Assembly (NCBI GenBank): GCA_963555705.1 | Contig: OY743180.1 | Span: 32,272,129 to 32,336,128, forward strand | DNA from: Ligustrum vulgare | Taxonomy: Eukaryota > Streptophyta > Magnoliopsida > Lamiales > Oleaceae | Direction of reading: 5' to 3' | DNA length: 64,000 bases | Shown: piece by piece, positions 35,150 to 46,002 of the stretch | Layout of the letters: every line of letters starts with the position of its first letter | Numbering within the stretch: position 1 is the first letter of the stretch | The notes under the pieces: generated by a model | What the model saw: only the letters and a program-made list of their open reading frames with translations | What the model was told of the DNA's origin: nothing | The model's database searches: none | Program-made: the position numbers and the translations under genes

Positions 35150-35375
35150 CCCATAAAAACTTAAAAATTTTTGAAAATACCCTAACAATTTTATATTTTT
35201 TAAAAATAGCCTTAAACACTATACACTACCACAAATACCCTTATATATCATATTTCAACTAAACTCATTAAGATTTAGAAAAGTTACAACCTAGTACTTG
35301 AAATTTTATATACTTTTATTAATTTTGTTTAGGATTTTATTTTATTTTTGTTCGCTCATAGTAGCACCCCTCACT
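35150..35375 (+). other. Viral leader upstream of the primer site (copy B)
   Basis: Homologous to 7417-7620 in copy A; no ORF. The left edge is approximate. Confidence 0.6.
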
Positions 35376-35387
35376 TGGTATCAGAGT
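35376..35387 (+). other. tRNA-Met primer binding site (copy B)
   Basis: TGGTATCAGAGT, the same single deviation from TGGTATCAGAGC as in copy A, located three bases before the ORF1 ATG. Confidence 0.88.
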
Positions 35388-35390
35388 CAT

Positions 35391-35676
35391 ATGACAGATC
35401 TAAAAGATAAATATTATATGACAAAAAATAAAAATGAATATATAATATATACATCAAGATTTATAATTATGCATACATTAATACTACCCGATAATTATAA
35501 AATAGAAATCTTGAACACTTTTAAAAGATTTAGATAAATATATAAGAAGAGAAATATATGATCTAATAAATTTCGATATAATAAAAGAAGATTTTATCAT
35601 AAACGAAATATTATATTTAATCCACAAAGATATACTAGAAGAGTTACATAAAGATTATAGAAATGGATTATCATAG
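35391..35676 (+). pseudogene. Viral ORF1 (copy B, frameshifted)
   Basis: Same small Asp/Lys/Ile/Tyr-rich protein as 7126-7401, open to 35537 and continued in another frame to a stop at 35676. The function is not recognised. The next ORF's ATG (35663) overlaps its end, as expected for the compact caulimovirid layout. Confidence 0.6.
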
Positions 35677-36088
35677 AGCAGATCCTTAATTAGTTAGATA
35701 TCTAGACATAGAAACAAATGAGAAATTAGATTTAATAGTAGAACAAAGAAGAAATTTAATGGATCAAATAAGAGAAGAAAGAAATATAAAATGACAAGAA
35801 AAATTAAGATTAAAATCATTGGAGAAAAAGAGAGAATATTTTGATTGAATTTTAAAACAATTAACAAAAATTCAAACAATTTTAGATGACAAAGAAAAAA
35901 CTAGAAAAGAAAAATATGATGAAACAAACACATTGGAAAACTATCTAAAATATTATAGAATATATCATAGAAAATTAATGATTGGATCAATAGAATAATA
36001 TTGTGAATATCAAATAATGAATTATAAAGAAGCAAAATATGAAACAGAACTTATCTTAGAAATCGAACATATTAAAGGAAGGAATTAA
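35663..36088 (+). pseudogene. Viral ORF2 (copy B, several stops)
   Basis: A charged, largely helical reading of about 140 codons with at least four in-frame stops. It ends TAATG, where its stop overlaps the start of the next ORF. No motif recognised; homologous to 5759-6157. Confidence 0.5.
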
Positions 36089-36595
36089 TGACAGAATTTT
36101 CAGAAATAAAATTTGAAAAACAGATAATAGAAAATAACAATTTACCAGTAGGGTCATACCAAATAAAATGAGCTAATACAACTATGTTTCAACCAATAAA
36201 CTCATGGGGAGAATCTGATGGATTTCTTAACATGCAATTAAATTGGATAAGTGTCTTTTTTATGGCAAACATATAAAAACATAAATTTAAAGAAAAATCA
36301 CAAAATATTCAAACTAACAATACAATTTAAAGAATTAAAAGAAATGATAGGAGAAGTTAAAAATATAGATGAAAAAATCTTAAAAGAATTTCAAAGAAAA
36401 TCAGGAGAATTAATTAATCAAAATAAAATTGGAATAATTATAGAAAAAATAGATAGGTTAAATGAAAAAATAAGAAAGAAAGAAAATGAAATAATCATAT
36501 TAATGGAAGAAAGAATCAAAAAGCTAGAAATAAAAATAGATGATATGTATGACAGACTATTCAAGGTACAAAAAACTCAAAAATCAAGAGTATAA
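36088..36595 (+). pseudogene. ORF with globular N-terminus and coiled-coil C-terminus (copy B)
   Basis: Starts at the ATG overlapping the previous stop. The first 50 codons include a NLPVGSYQIK segment and an aromatic NMQLNW segment, followed by one stop and a frame change. From 36310 to 36595 there is a long Glu/Lys/Ile coiled coil. Its place before the small coiled-coil ORF recalls the insect transmission factor of caulimoviruses; homology was not shown. Confidence 0.5.
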
Positions 36596-36596
36596 A

Positions 36597-36782
36597 ATGT
36601 CGATAAGTGAATATATTGAAGATCTAAAAATATTAATAAAATCATTAATAAGTGATGTACAAGAAGTAAAAAATGAATTAAAAGAAGTAAGAAATGATAT
36701 AAACATACTAAAATTAGAGATTAGAGAATTCAAAGAAAATAGTAAAAGCAAAGATAAGAAAATAGACAAAAAAAACTCATAG
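36597..36782 (+). pseudogene. Small coiled-coil ORF (virion-associated-protein-like position, copy B)
   Basis: About 62 codons, nearly the same as 4988-5188 of copy A: short N-terminus, coiled coil with EVKNELKEVRNDIN, Lys-rich end. It ends a few dozen bases before the coat protein. The function is inferred only from position. Confidence 0.5.
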
Positions 36783-36846
36783 AAAAATACTAAGAATATG
36801 AAAGAAACACTTTGAACAAGAAAAAATTATAATAGAAGCAGGAAGT

Positions 36847-38185
36847 ATGAATGATGAATTTAGGAGAAACATATTACCAAAAATACTAGAAGAAGAATTA
36901 GAATTACAAAAATTTATAGAAAAACTTTAAGAAAATTAAAAGCTGAAGAAAAAACTGAAGAAAAACAAGACAAAAATGAATGAAGAATTAGATTTGTTTA
37001 TAGAAAATTTCGACAAGTTAAACATAGAAAATTTTAATGAATGCCAAGTTTTAATGAATACTGGAGGAGCACCTAACCCAGCTCCAAAAGGAACTTCCAA
37101 ACAAGAATTACCAGATCCAGATGAAAGTTATGCACCCTTATATAATAAACTACACCGACAATATTATGATAGAATCAGAGATAGACAACCACCTAGAGGG
37201 AATAAATATAAAGATATATTCGAACCAAATAATAATTTTGATAAACCCATTAATCATGGAGGAACAAAATTAGACTTGGATTGTAAAATTGATACTAAAA
37301 AGGCCTTATTAACTTGGGTAGATTCAATGATACTATTCTTTTTATACAATAAAGATGATACATGGGAAAATACTGATAGAATGATAAATTTTTTAGTAGC
37401 ATCTTTTGAATGACATGTTAGAAATTGGTGAGAATGAATAAGTAATGATACAAAAGCATTAATAAGAAGAAATGTACAAACAGAACTAATAAAATCAGAT
37501 AAAAATGGAATAGAAAAGTTAGTAGATTATATTGCGGATGAATTTTTTAGGAGAAAATTGGATGAGTAATGCTGAAATAGAATCAATTAGAGAAAAGGAT
37601 AATGCAAGAGTGAGATTAATAAATTTAACAATATGTGATATGTGTAAAATAAAAAAATACACCTATGAATTTAAAGAATACTATTATGTCAAATTCTATA
37701 GTAATGAAAACCAAGAAGTATATAGAGATGTGTATTACAATAAATTACCAGGTTCATGGGGAATATATTTTAAAATAGAATTTGAAAAATTCATCAGATA
37801 TAACCCTGGAACACCTAGAACATTAAGATCAAGAATAAAATTCATATTTGAAAGATTAGCTTATATATGTCAACTAGAATATGTTGTGAATATATGGAAA
37901 AACCTACCCAGTGGGGATGTAACCCTGAAAGAAGAAAAAATAATAATAAAAGAAAATATATAAATAGAAAGTTTAAAAAACTCAGAAATTTTAAGAAAAT
38001 ATATATAAAACCTAAGAGAAGATATTATAAAAGAAAATATAACCCAAATAAAAAACAAAAAATGGGACTTATAAGAAAGATAAAAGCCAATGCAAATATT
38101 GGAATTGTGGAGAAATGTGACATATAAGCCCTGATTGTAACAGAAAGAAAGTTAAAATGTTACAAAAAGAATATCTATAAATAGA
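36847..38185 (+). pseudogene. Caulimovirid coat protein (copy B)
   Basis: An acidic N-terminus (36847-37060), the PDPDESYAPLY block near 37110-37140, a central capsid region in two frames (to 37413, then 37532-37880), a strongly basic Lys/Arg/Tyr stretch (37900-38080) and a zinc knuckle (about 38095-38145) in a third frame. In-frame TGA codons and at least two frameshifts are present. The normal acidic tail is disturbed by the foldback at 38204-38300. Binds pregenomic RNA in living relatives. Confidence 0.8.
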
Positions 38186-38203
38186 AAGCGAACTAAGTGA
38201 AAT

Positions 38204-38300
38204 ATCTGTTTCACTTATATAGACTTCTTGATCATAGTATTCTTCAATATCTGATATTGAAGAATACTATGATCAAGAAGTCTATATAAGTGAAACAGAT
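38204..38300. repeat. Perfect 48-bp inverted repeat with 1-base centre
   Basis: The left arm 38204-38251 and right arm 38253-38300 are exact reverse complements around T38252. Copy A has only the right-arm sequence in normal context (minus strand, about 3488-3545), so the left arm is an inverted duplication specific to copy B. Confidence 0.93.
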
Positions 38301-39177
38301 TCAGAAAGCAATGAATCATGATCAAAATAAAGAAATAGAAGAAATAAAAACAAATAAGAACATAAATAAACAAGAATATGAAGGAATAGAAGGTTATGGA
38401 TTAAAAGTAACTTTTGATAATAATAAGTTCAGAAAAATACAAAAATTACCTTTAGATTTGAAAATAGGAAATGGGAAAAATTAGACAGAATATGGAAAGG
38501 AGAAAAAGTAGCAATAAATGAATATCATAAAATTGAAATGGCAATAGATGAATAGATGTTAGAACCACTCAATGAATACACAAATTAAATCTTTTAACAA
38601 AAATACGGTTACAGAATTATTAAAAAAGATCAATAGAAAACAAAGTGAAAAGATTCAATATGTTTACTTAGCAGGTATCCAAATAATGTTTAAATCCCTG
38701 TTTAGAGAATGATTAGATTCGCCTTTGACTGTAAGTTTACATGATGAAAGAATTATAAATTTAAAAAACAGTCATTTAGGAACAGTAGAAGGAAATCTAG
38801 CATATAAGAAACTAATATTTACATGTTACCCAAAATATTGTTTATCATTAAAAGATTGAAATTTTAATGAAGTTTTAGGACTACATTTCAAATTACATAT
38901 AGATTATATAATGGAACCAGGAGATAAAATTATGACTATAGAATACAAAGCATTATACACATTTACTAATTCTAATTATGGAAACATTTATTCTAAAAAA
39001 CCATATATTGAAATTCATAAAGAATGTAAAGATTTTGGTAAAGCTGTGGAACCAGATAAACAAATAAGTTTAGTTCCAAAAAACTATGAACTTACTATAA
39101 CAAAAAATAAATCAGAAATTATAGAGTTAAGAGAAGAAGAATACCCTAATAATAACATAAATTTGAAGATGGCAGAT
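38290..39177 (+). pseudogene. 30K-superfamily movement protein (copy B)
   Basis: An N-terminal piece (38290-38484), then a core around 38600-38860 with IQYVYLAGIQIMFKS, an LDSPLTVSL-like series (one stop replaces the preceding Arg), RIINLK and GNLAYKKLIFTC, and a long open C-terminal piece 38911-39177 starting MEPGDKI. The series F/L-x-D-R-I then G-NL-Y-K is diagnostic for caulimovirid movement proteins. Several stops break it. Confidence 0.72.
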
Positions 39178-39239
39178 TAATTAAAAGATCAGCGAGTTTA
39201 CCTAATAGAAAACAATTAGGAGAAACTAGTAATACAAGA

Positions 39240-39641
39240 TAAATAAAACTTAATAGAAATGCTGGAAATATAAAAAATAGAAGGTGAATATTTCAATGGA
39301 CTAGAACATATAAAAGGATCAATTATACTAATTGACACGGGAGCTAGTGAATGTCATATAGCTTCAAATAGAAATAAAGGACTAATATCTCATAAAACTG
39401 ATTCGTATAGATATATAAATTTTTATGGACAAATACATATAACTGAACTTGAAGTTAAAGTACCAATAAAAATAGGAGGAATAAATCTCTTAATACCATA
39501 TCATGTGGATAATAGTATGGTAAATCCTCATGTATTATTAGGAATGAGCTTCCTAGATGGACTAGAAGATTATAGTATAAAACGTGAATGATTATATATA
39601 ACTCATAATAGTCAAACTATACTATGCAGAAAAGCTGAATA
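39240..39641 (+). pseudogene. Additional retropepsin-like domain after the movement protein (copy B)
   Basis: A reading of about 115 codons with ILIDTGAS (Asp codon at 39334-39336), and HVLLGMSFLDG about 65 residues later. These are the two hallmarks of a retroviral-type aspartic protease (DTG triplet and hydrophobic-hydrophobic-G). The ORF stops right before the ATG of the pol protease. Stops lie only at its edges. Because a second, classical protease follows, it is an unusual extra module. It could instead be a non-proteolytic fold relative. Confidence 0.65.
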
Positions 39642-40140
39642 AATGAATAACCAAATAAGTTTTCCATTAGCTGTTTATATTCAAGTTACTATTGTTGAAA
39701 CAAATATAACATGTGCAGTGATATAACAATATTTAAGAATTTCTTAATAAAATCAAGGAATACTGATGGGAGAATAAAAATAACAGGAGTTACAGGAGAA
39801 AGTACCAAAATAATTAACAGTGCTAATAAAATCGAGATAATACTAGGAAGTAAACAAATAGTGTGAACAAGATATATAGTTATAACAAATTAGAATGTGA
39901 TATATTATTAGGAAATGACTTTATACAACAATTTCAATATTATAAGCAAAATAATTATATGATAATGTTACAAACACCTTGCTGACATTTACTGAAAATA
40001 CCAAGAGAATTTAGACCTTACAGAGTTCAGCCAACACAGTGTGGTGATAAATGGGAGAAAAAACTAATTACACAAAATAAAATAAAAAATAAAATAATAA
40101 TGTATAAAAAAGTCTTAAAGACGAACATATAAACAAACAT
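39642..40140 (+). pseudogene. Retropepsin at the start of pol (copy B, active site deleted)
   Basis: Homologous to 1633-2166. The N-terminal beta strands and the DILLGNDF flap-side motif (about 39900) are kept, but about 15 bases encoding DTGSN are missing at about 39724, leaving a stop codon. A second stop (TGA) occurs near 39983. The catalytic triplet is therefore lost. Confidence 0.8.
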
Positions 40141-41526
40141 GGAAAAATCATTAACCAACTAGAAAAAATTTGTGGAGAGAATCCATTATTATTTTGGAAA
40201 CCACATAATCCAAAAGCTAAAATAGAATTAACAGAAAATGTTATTATAAGAGTTAGACCAATGATGTATACCATACAAGATACAGAAGAATTTAAAACTC
40301 AAATAAAAGAATTACTTAACCAAAAATTAATTAGACCTAGTAATGGACCCCATAGTAGTCCAGCCTTCATGGTCATGAAACATTCTGAACAAAAAAGAGG
40401 AAAAGTTAGAATGGTAATAAATTATAAAGAATTAAAAAAATATACTAAATTTGATGGATACTTTTTACCAAATAAAGAGGTACTAATAAATCTCGCAAAA
40501 GGAAAACAATATTATTCTAAATTTGATTGCAAATCAGGATTTTGGCAAGTAAAAATGGAAGAGGATAGTAGTCAATATACAGCACTTAGTACACCCCAAG
40601 GTAAGTATGAATGGATGGTTATGCCATTTGGTTTAAAAAATGCACCACAAATATATTAAAGAATAATGGACAACATATTTAGAAAATTTAATGAATTCTT
40701 AATTGTCTATGTGGATGATATATTAATATGTTCTAACAATAGAGAAAAACATATGAACCATTTAATGAAATTTATAAATGAATGCAAAAAAGAAGGAATT
40801 GTTCTTTCAAAAAATAAAGCTATAATAGAAAAACAAGAAATTGATTTTCTTGGATTATCAATAGATAAAAGAGGGATAAAATTACAAATCCATTTATCTA
40901 AGAAGATAGAAAGTTTTCCAGACAAATTATAATCAAAAGAACAAATACAGAATTTTTTAGGATATTTAAATTATGCAGAAGGATTTATTGAAAATCTATC
41001 AAAAAAGAGACATAAAATTCAAATTTTACTCAGAAAAATAAATACTAAAGGATGGAGTGATGAACACACAGAAATTGTCAAATCACTAAAAGAAGAATGT
41101 AAAAATTTGCCAAAATTAAGATTACCAGATGAAAAAGATAATCTGATAGTTAATACTGATGCTTCGAATAAGTATTGAACAACAATATTAAAAACAGATC
41201 TTAATGAAATTTGTAGATATTCAAGTGGAACGTTTAACCAAGCAGAAATAAATTATACTACTCATGAGAAAGAATTGTTAGCAATCATCAGAGGAATAAA
41301 GAATTTTTTATTGTTTTTATTACCTAAGAAATTCATTGTTGAAACTGATAATTCTTAAGTTGCAGGTTTAGTAAAAAATAAATTACCACTAGAACCTCAA
41401 TATAGAAGGCTTCATAGATGACAAGCCTATTTGGCATTTTATAATTCTGATATAGTTCATATTAAAGGTGTTAATAATTATCTTGCAGACTTTTTAAGCA
41501 GGAATATTGAATTTGCAGATGGATAA
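40141..41526 (+). pseudogene. Caulimovirid reverse transcriptase-RNase H (copy B)
   Basis: RT is readable from SSPAFMV and INYKELK through FDCKSGFWQVKM, FGLKNAPQIY and YVDDILIC. RNase H has TDAS, HEKE, ETDNS and VNNYLADFLSR, so its acidic residues are kept, unlike copy A. In-frame stops occur near 40657, 40930, 41176, 41356 and 41419. The terminal TAA lies inside ATGGATAA, overlapping the transactivator start by a -1 arrangement that in living viruses allows reinitiation. Confidence 0.92.
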
Positions 41527-42545
41527 TATCAAAAATTCCCTGATAGACGCCAAAAAGAGAATGAACTTCCTCACAGAGGAAGCTGGAGATATAAAGCTTG
41601 GAATTGAACAACTTGAAGAAACTCTCCAAGGAAATTTCAAGCAATTGATGAAAATTTCAACATTTCATTACAATTATATTAAAGAATTGAGCGATAATAT
41701 AATTGAGATTAAATCTCAGTTTGAATCGTTAATTACCAAACATGTTATATCAAAAATACAAACATGTACATCTTCTGGAAGCAGTGGTGGACCAACGATT
41801 AAAAGAGATGAACCAAGTCCCAAAAAAGTTGTTATAAATGAAGCCAGTCCTCGAAAATCACAATCAATGCCAAAGATGAACATACAAAGGTAGTCAGAAC
41901 TCGTGCTGAAGAGGAAGATGATTCCCTTTTTTTACCAAAAGAAAACGAATATAAAACTACTATCGAAGTTATATATGAACTTCAAGAATGTGATTGTTAT
42001 TACATTTCGTCTGGAGACCATGTATACCCACAATTGATCGTTACTCAGGGAGGAGATCCCGTTATGACAAAAATGGCAACTGATTATGGATTTTTGGATC
42101 TTATGTATCCAGGAAAAGATCTCAAAGTTTGCACAAGGAAGACCCATATATTTAAAATTTTATTCGATCAGTCCTAAAATTGATGGAAGGATATATTATC
42201 TTGTTGAGCATATTATCACGATTGGGTATGTTGCTCGAAGTTTTCAAATTGAAGTTGGAAAAAATACCAAGCCAGTACCAAACATTACAAGATCATGGTT
42301 TAGATCCTGAAGGGTGTTGGGAATTAAAGTTCTCTACAATATTGCCAAAAACCTGTATGAGAAAAAATTCAAATGCATATGCCAGTATAATGGATGGACC
42401 CTACTCACTAATGGAGGAAAAGAAAAGTCAACAATCCTGCAAGAATACATCAACAAATCTGACACTCATCAAATCCATGGAAGCTTTGCCACTTTGCAAG
42501 AAGCGTGCATAGTCAGGAATTTCCCCACATGCCAAAGGAATTGAT
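41519..42545 (+). pseudogene. Transactivator/inclusion-body-like ORF (copy B)
   Basis: Begins ATGGATAA over the pol stop. The first 125 codons (to 41893) form a helical segment and a Ser/Lys-rich linker. Beyond a stop and frame changes, the reading continues with an acidic motif, a beta-rich segment (about 41900-42310) and finally CICQYNGW...GSFATLQEA (about 42370-42510). The last part resembles the small RNase H1-type hybrid-binding fold present in caulimovirid transactivators (W/G-rich strand followed by F-x-S-L-x-EA). Such proteins allow polycistronic translation. Assignment by position and this motif. Confidence 0.6.
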
Positions 42546-42638
42546 GGACAGGTGGAAGCCACTTGACGAATCTGCTTAACATGCCAACAAAATTGATGGA
42601 CAAGTGGAAGCTGTTTAATAGATCTACTTTAATGCAAC

Positions 42639-42643
42639 AATGC
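42639..42643. repeat. Target site duplication AATGC (left)
   Basis: Repeated at 45443-45447 on the other side of the solo LTR. Confidence 0.88.
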
Positions 42644-45442
42644 TGTAACAACCTAGGTTTAAAAATCTAAAACCTAGGCGTGTTAACTTCCATTCACATT
42701 ATATGCGGAAGTAAATCATTTACACATTAAAATTTTCATTTATCTATTATATAATTTTACAGAAGTTTCGGCAGAGTCTCCTCTATAACTTGGACTTAAC
42801 CAACCTGTAGAGGGATATCATACCCAACCTAACAATTTAAAACATCAATCACAATTCAACCACATTCAACATCCAATCACAATTCAATATTAACTCTCAC
42901 ATCACCACATTTATCCAAACTCAATCCCAAACTCATCGATACAAAAATTTCTATATCAAAAAGTCAATAAACTTTAATTAAGTGAAATAAGTGATGATAT
43001 AAACGATACTAAAAATATAATAACTTAAAGTTAAATTTAGACGAATAGTTTAAGGAGTAAACGAAGAAAGAATTAACCAATGAAAACTTAAATTAAATCA
43101 TTAAATTCAATTTTAAATAATTCAAGTCGAGTAGTGCCTGAGCCTGCCGCCAAGTGCTCTCCTCTAATCATCTAACTTTCATCACCTGAAATATTGGGGA
43201 GGGATTGGGGTGAGCTAAAGCTCAGTAAGTAAACTTCATGCATGAAATGCATGCTTATGACATGAATGCTTTAAAAATTCCATATATGTATCCCCATTTA
43301 CTTTACTTTCCAAAACTTTCAAACTTTTCAAACTTTCACTTCATTTCCATCGTGAGCTCACTTGATGTAATTTCTAGTCAATTTAGATAACAGTGTGCAA
43401 TTCTTATTTGAAACCAGATCGCATTTACAAGTAAAACCGCAAAGTGGTTAACATTCATTCCACCGCAAAGCGGCTCATTCACTTTATTCCACCGCAGAGC
43501 GGCTCATTCACTTCATTCCACCGCAATGCGGCTCATTACATTCGGGTACGCCGGTCCCCCGCTCCCCACCCCATTTCTCACTCGCATCTTTCATGAACTA
43601 GAAGTACACCCATTCTTTCTTAAAAACTTGGGATACATAACTTTTGAACAAACTTGCACCTTGAAACATTTCTTTCATTTAAAAAAAACATTTGACTTTC
43701 CAATTTCGATGCCAATGCATGCTTGATGATGCAATGACATGTAACGTGCATGCTTGAACATTCTTCTTAATAACATATACTTTCATAAAGGTAACAAAAT
43801 TCATCAAAGCAAGTAAGTTGCAAGATAGTCGTTTACACATTAATTTCACCTTTACATTCAACTTTTGATGAAAATAGGGGGAAGTTTACTTACCTGCATT
43901 CCTTAGTTTTTACCATTATCTGGATTTGCAAGTAGAGGAGCCTCGACTGCCCGTGTCGTTAATGTACCAAAATCCTAGTTGTATCCATTCATTTAGTAAA
44001 ATATACTTTCAGTTCAAATTGATATATTCATCATTCTATTAACATTACATTAAACAAGTTAAAACAATAAATCTTCTTTCCCTTTTCATTCTTGTGATCA
44101 TGTATTCCAAACAAGGTATTAAGATATATTAAATACTTCCATACAATACTCGAAATCAAAAGATTTAAACCATTCGACAAAATGTTTAACTTTCAGTTCA
44201 CAAACACATTTGTTATTCATTTTAATAATAATCAAACATTAAACGAGATTAAAACTTCAATTTAACCCAAGCGTGACTTTACATAATAACCAAAACACAT
44301 AAAACCATATTTGAAAATAAGAGATAGATTTCAATCCACGTTAGAAACTCTCATCTTTTAATTCAAACTCAAACTAAAATATTTAATTTAACTCAAACTT
44401 AACCAAATATCAATTTACCATTGTAATCATTATAAAATCTGAATTTTACTTGTATGTATATGCATTACCCAACTCAAAATTTTATAGTTCTTACAAAAAT
44501 TTAATCTTAACTTTAATTAAACAAATTTATAATTTTCGAAATTTAAAACTTACCATAAAATCTTTTACACGTTTGAAAACATCAAAATTCCAAAATTAAA
44601 GCGGAATCAATTAATTAAATGATTAATGTCATATTTCCAAAATCTGAAGTTGATATACACATTCGCACAATTTCCCCCCAATTTCGAACATTACCATTCC
44701 TAAATCAAAATGAAACTAAACATTTCAATTACACTAACTAATTCATGAATTTTGAAACTGAAAATTAACCCATATAAACTTAAACTCTGAAATTTGCACT
44801 TGAGAATCGTATACAGACATCAATATATACATGCAACTCCATATATGCTTACAATAATTATATGTGTTTGTTGTGTGCGCGTTAAGCAGTGGGTGCGTGC
44901 GTGTTGTGTCGTGTGTGTGTGCACTGTTGGGGAAAGGGGAAAGGGAGGGCTTACTGTCGGCGATGAGACGCGACTGAGAGGAAGGTCGAGTGAGGGAAAG
45001 AGGCGGTGCAAAGGCAAGGAGTCGAGAGAGAGAGAGGGATGCAGCTGAGAGATAGAGGCAGGGAGAGTGTCTCGAACGAGAGATGAGTCTGAGGTTATTA
45101 GGCTAGGTTTATGTATAAACTTTTGAAAATTTGCAACTCAATCCCCCAACTCTCATAATTTAGTAATTTAAGTCCAAAACTTCTATTTGACTTCCCAATA
45201 GCCCCTAAACTTACCCCAATATCAAATTAAATGAAATTTGTCAGTTAAATGTAAAATTGCACGTAAACAATATATAAACTTTTTAATTGGTACATTGATC
45301 AAGACGGCGTCCAAGTCCTTCCACTGCAAAATAATTCAACTTATAGACATTAAATTATCAATTTGAAACGTATAATAACATTAACATAAATATTGCGTGG
45401 AGGTTTTTAAAATTGCACGTAAAACGAAAATGCGGTATTACA
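42644..45442. mobile_element. Solo LTR inserted in viral copy B
   Basis: 2,799 bp from TGTAACAACC to GCGGTATTACA, flanked by AATGC. No coding domain. Contains three tandem 29-bp units of the type CCGCA(A/G)(A/T)GCGGCTCATTCA (about 43437-43537) and GT/GA-rich sequence near 44870-45060. The 5-bp duplication, TG..CA ends and size fit an LTR left by recombination, possibly of a chromovirus-type gypsy family. Removing it rejoins the viral transactivator region to the viral promoter. Confidence 0.85.
43437..43537. repeat. Tandem repeat, about 29 bp x 3, in the solo LTR
   Basis: Units around ATTCCACCGCAAAGCGGCTC with single-base differences. The core CCGCAAAGCGG is itself nearly palindromic. Confidence 0.85.
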
Positions 45443-45447
45443 AATGC
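45443..45447. repeat. Target site duplication AATGC (right)
   Basis: Identical to 42639-42643. Confidence 0.88.
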
Positions 45448-45660
45448 AGAACAATGTAGGAGCCATGTCAAGACCAAAAAATAGAAAGATAAGTGTCCTT
45501 ATAATGTACGGGTCATGTGATATAATAATTAATAGAGGGATAGGTGTGTCCTTAGATGATAAAACCTGTGAAATTGTTAGGTCGATGATGTAAGCAGTGA
45601 TGTAATTGTGTCTAATATAATATTATAAATAGAGGCTTCAGGGCTAGTTGAAAGACAGAA
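45448..45660 (+). promoter_or_regulatory. 35S-like caulimovirid promoter (decayed)
   Basis: TATAAATA at 45624-45631 in a TATAAATAGAGGC context typical of caulimovirid large promoters. Upstream, TGATGTAAG (45586) and TGATGTAA (45598) are spaced 12 bp apart, exactly the spacing of the two TGACG boxes of the as-1 enhancer, with each CG changed to TG as expected for methylated, decaying DNA. It lies downstream of the transactivator, as in caulimoviruses. Transcription would start near 45655 and run toward RPS3a. Confidence 0.7.
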
Positions 45661-45750
45661 CTCTCTTGAGCACTCAGTTTGTGAGAAAGCCAAAAATCTT
45701 CTGTATTTGAAAAATTCTCATACCAATCCTTTGTCAATCTTCATATTATC

Positions 45751-45756
45751 AATAAA
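45751..45756 (+). terminator. Viral polyadenylation signal
   Basis: AATAAA about 120 bases after the TATA box, the position expected in pararetroviruses, where the signal is bypassed on first passage and used on the second to give terminal redundancy. Confidence 0.6.
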
Positions 45757-46002
45757 ATCCCAATTTACTTATCATATTATGATGAGTTTCTAAATTCTTG
45801 TCTTCTAAATCCTATTTTCAAAAAGAAGATATATTATTAAGAAAACTCCCTACACTCTGTCCTAAAATATTTTCCATCTAAAGAGTTATACAGTGAAGGC
45901 ATCCAGGTTTAGCTAATAAACCGTGAAGGCAGGAAGTCGTTGGAGGATGTTGAGCAGAAACCTATAAGCCTGAAGGTCACTAATAATAGAAGGAAAATAC
46001 AA

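Larger units (their letters stand above)
35150..45960 (+). mobile_element. Endogenous caulimovirid copy B (near complete, decayed)
   Basis: A full order from leader and primer site through ORF1, ORF2, coiled-coil ORFs, coat protein, movement protein, two proteases, RT-RNase H and transactivator-like ORF to a 35S-like promoter with downstream AATAAA. A solo LTR (42644-45442) flanked by AATGC interrupts it between transactivator and promoter. Compared with copy A it is on the other strand and extends further 3'. All large ORFs contain stops or frameshifts. The right limit is uncertain because possibly viral coding remnants continue to about 46740. Confidence 0.92.

Noticed and set aside
44794..45048. 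84-codon frame in GT/GA-rich DNA
   Set aside because: Lies inside the solo LTR and is made of low-complexity sequence.
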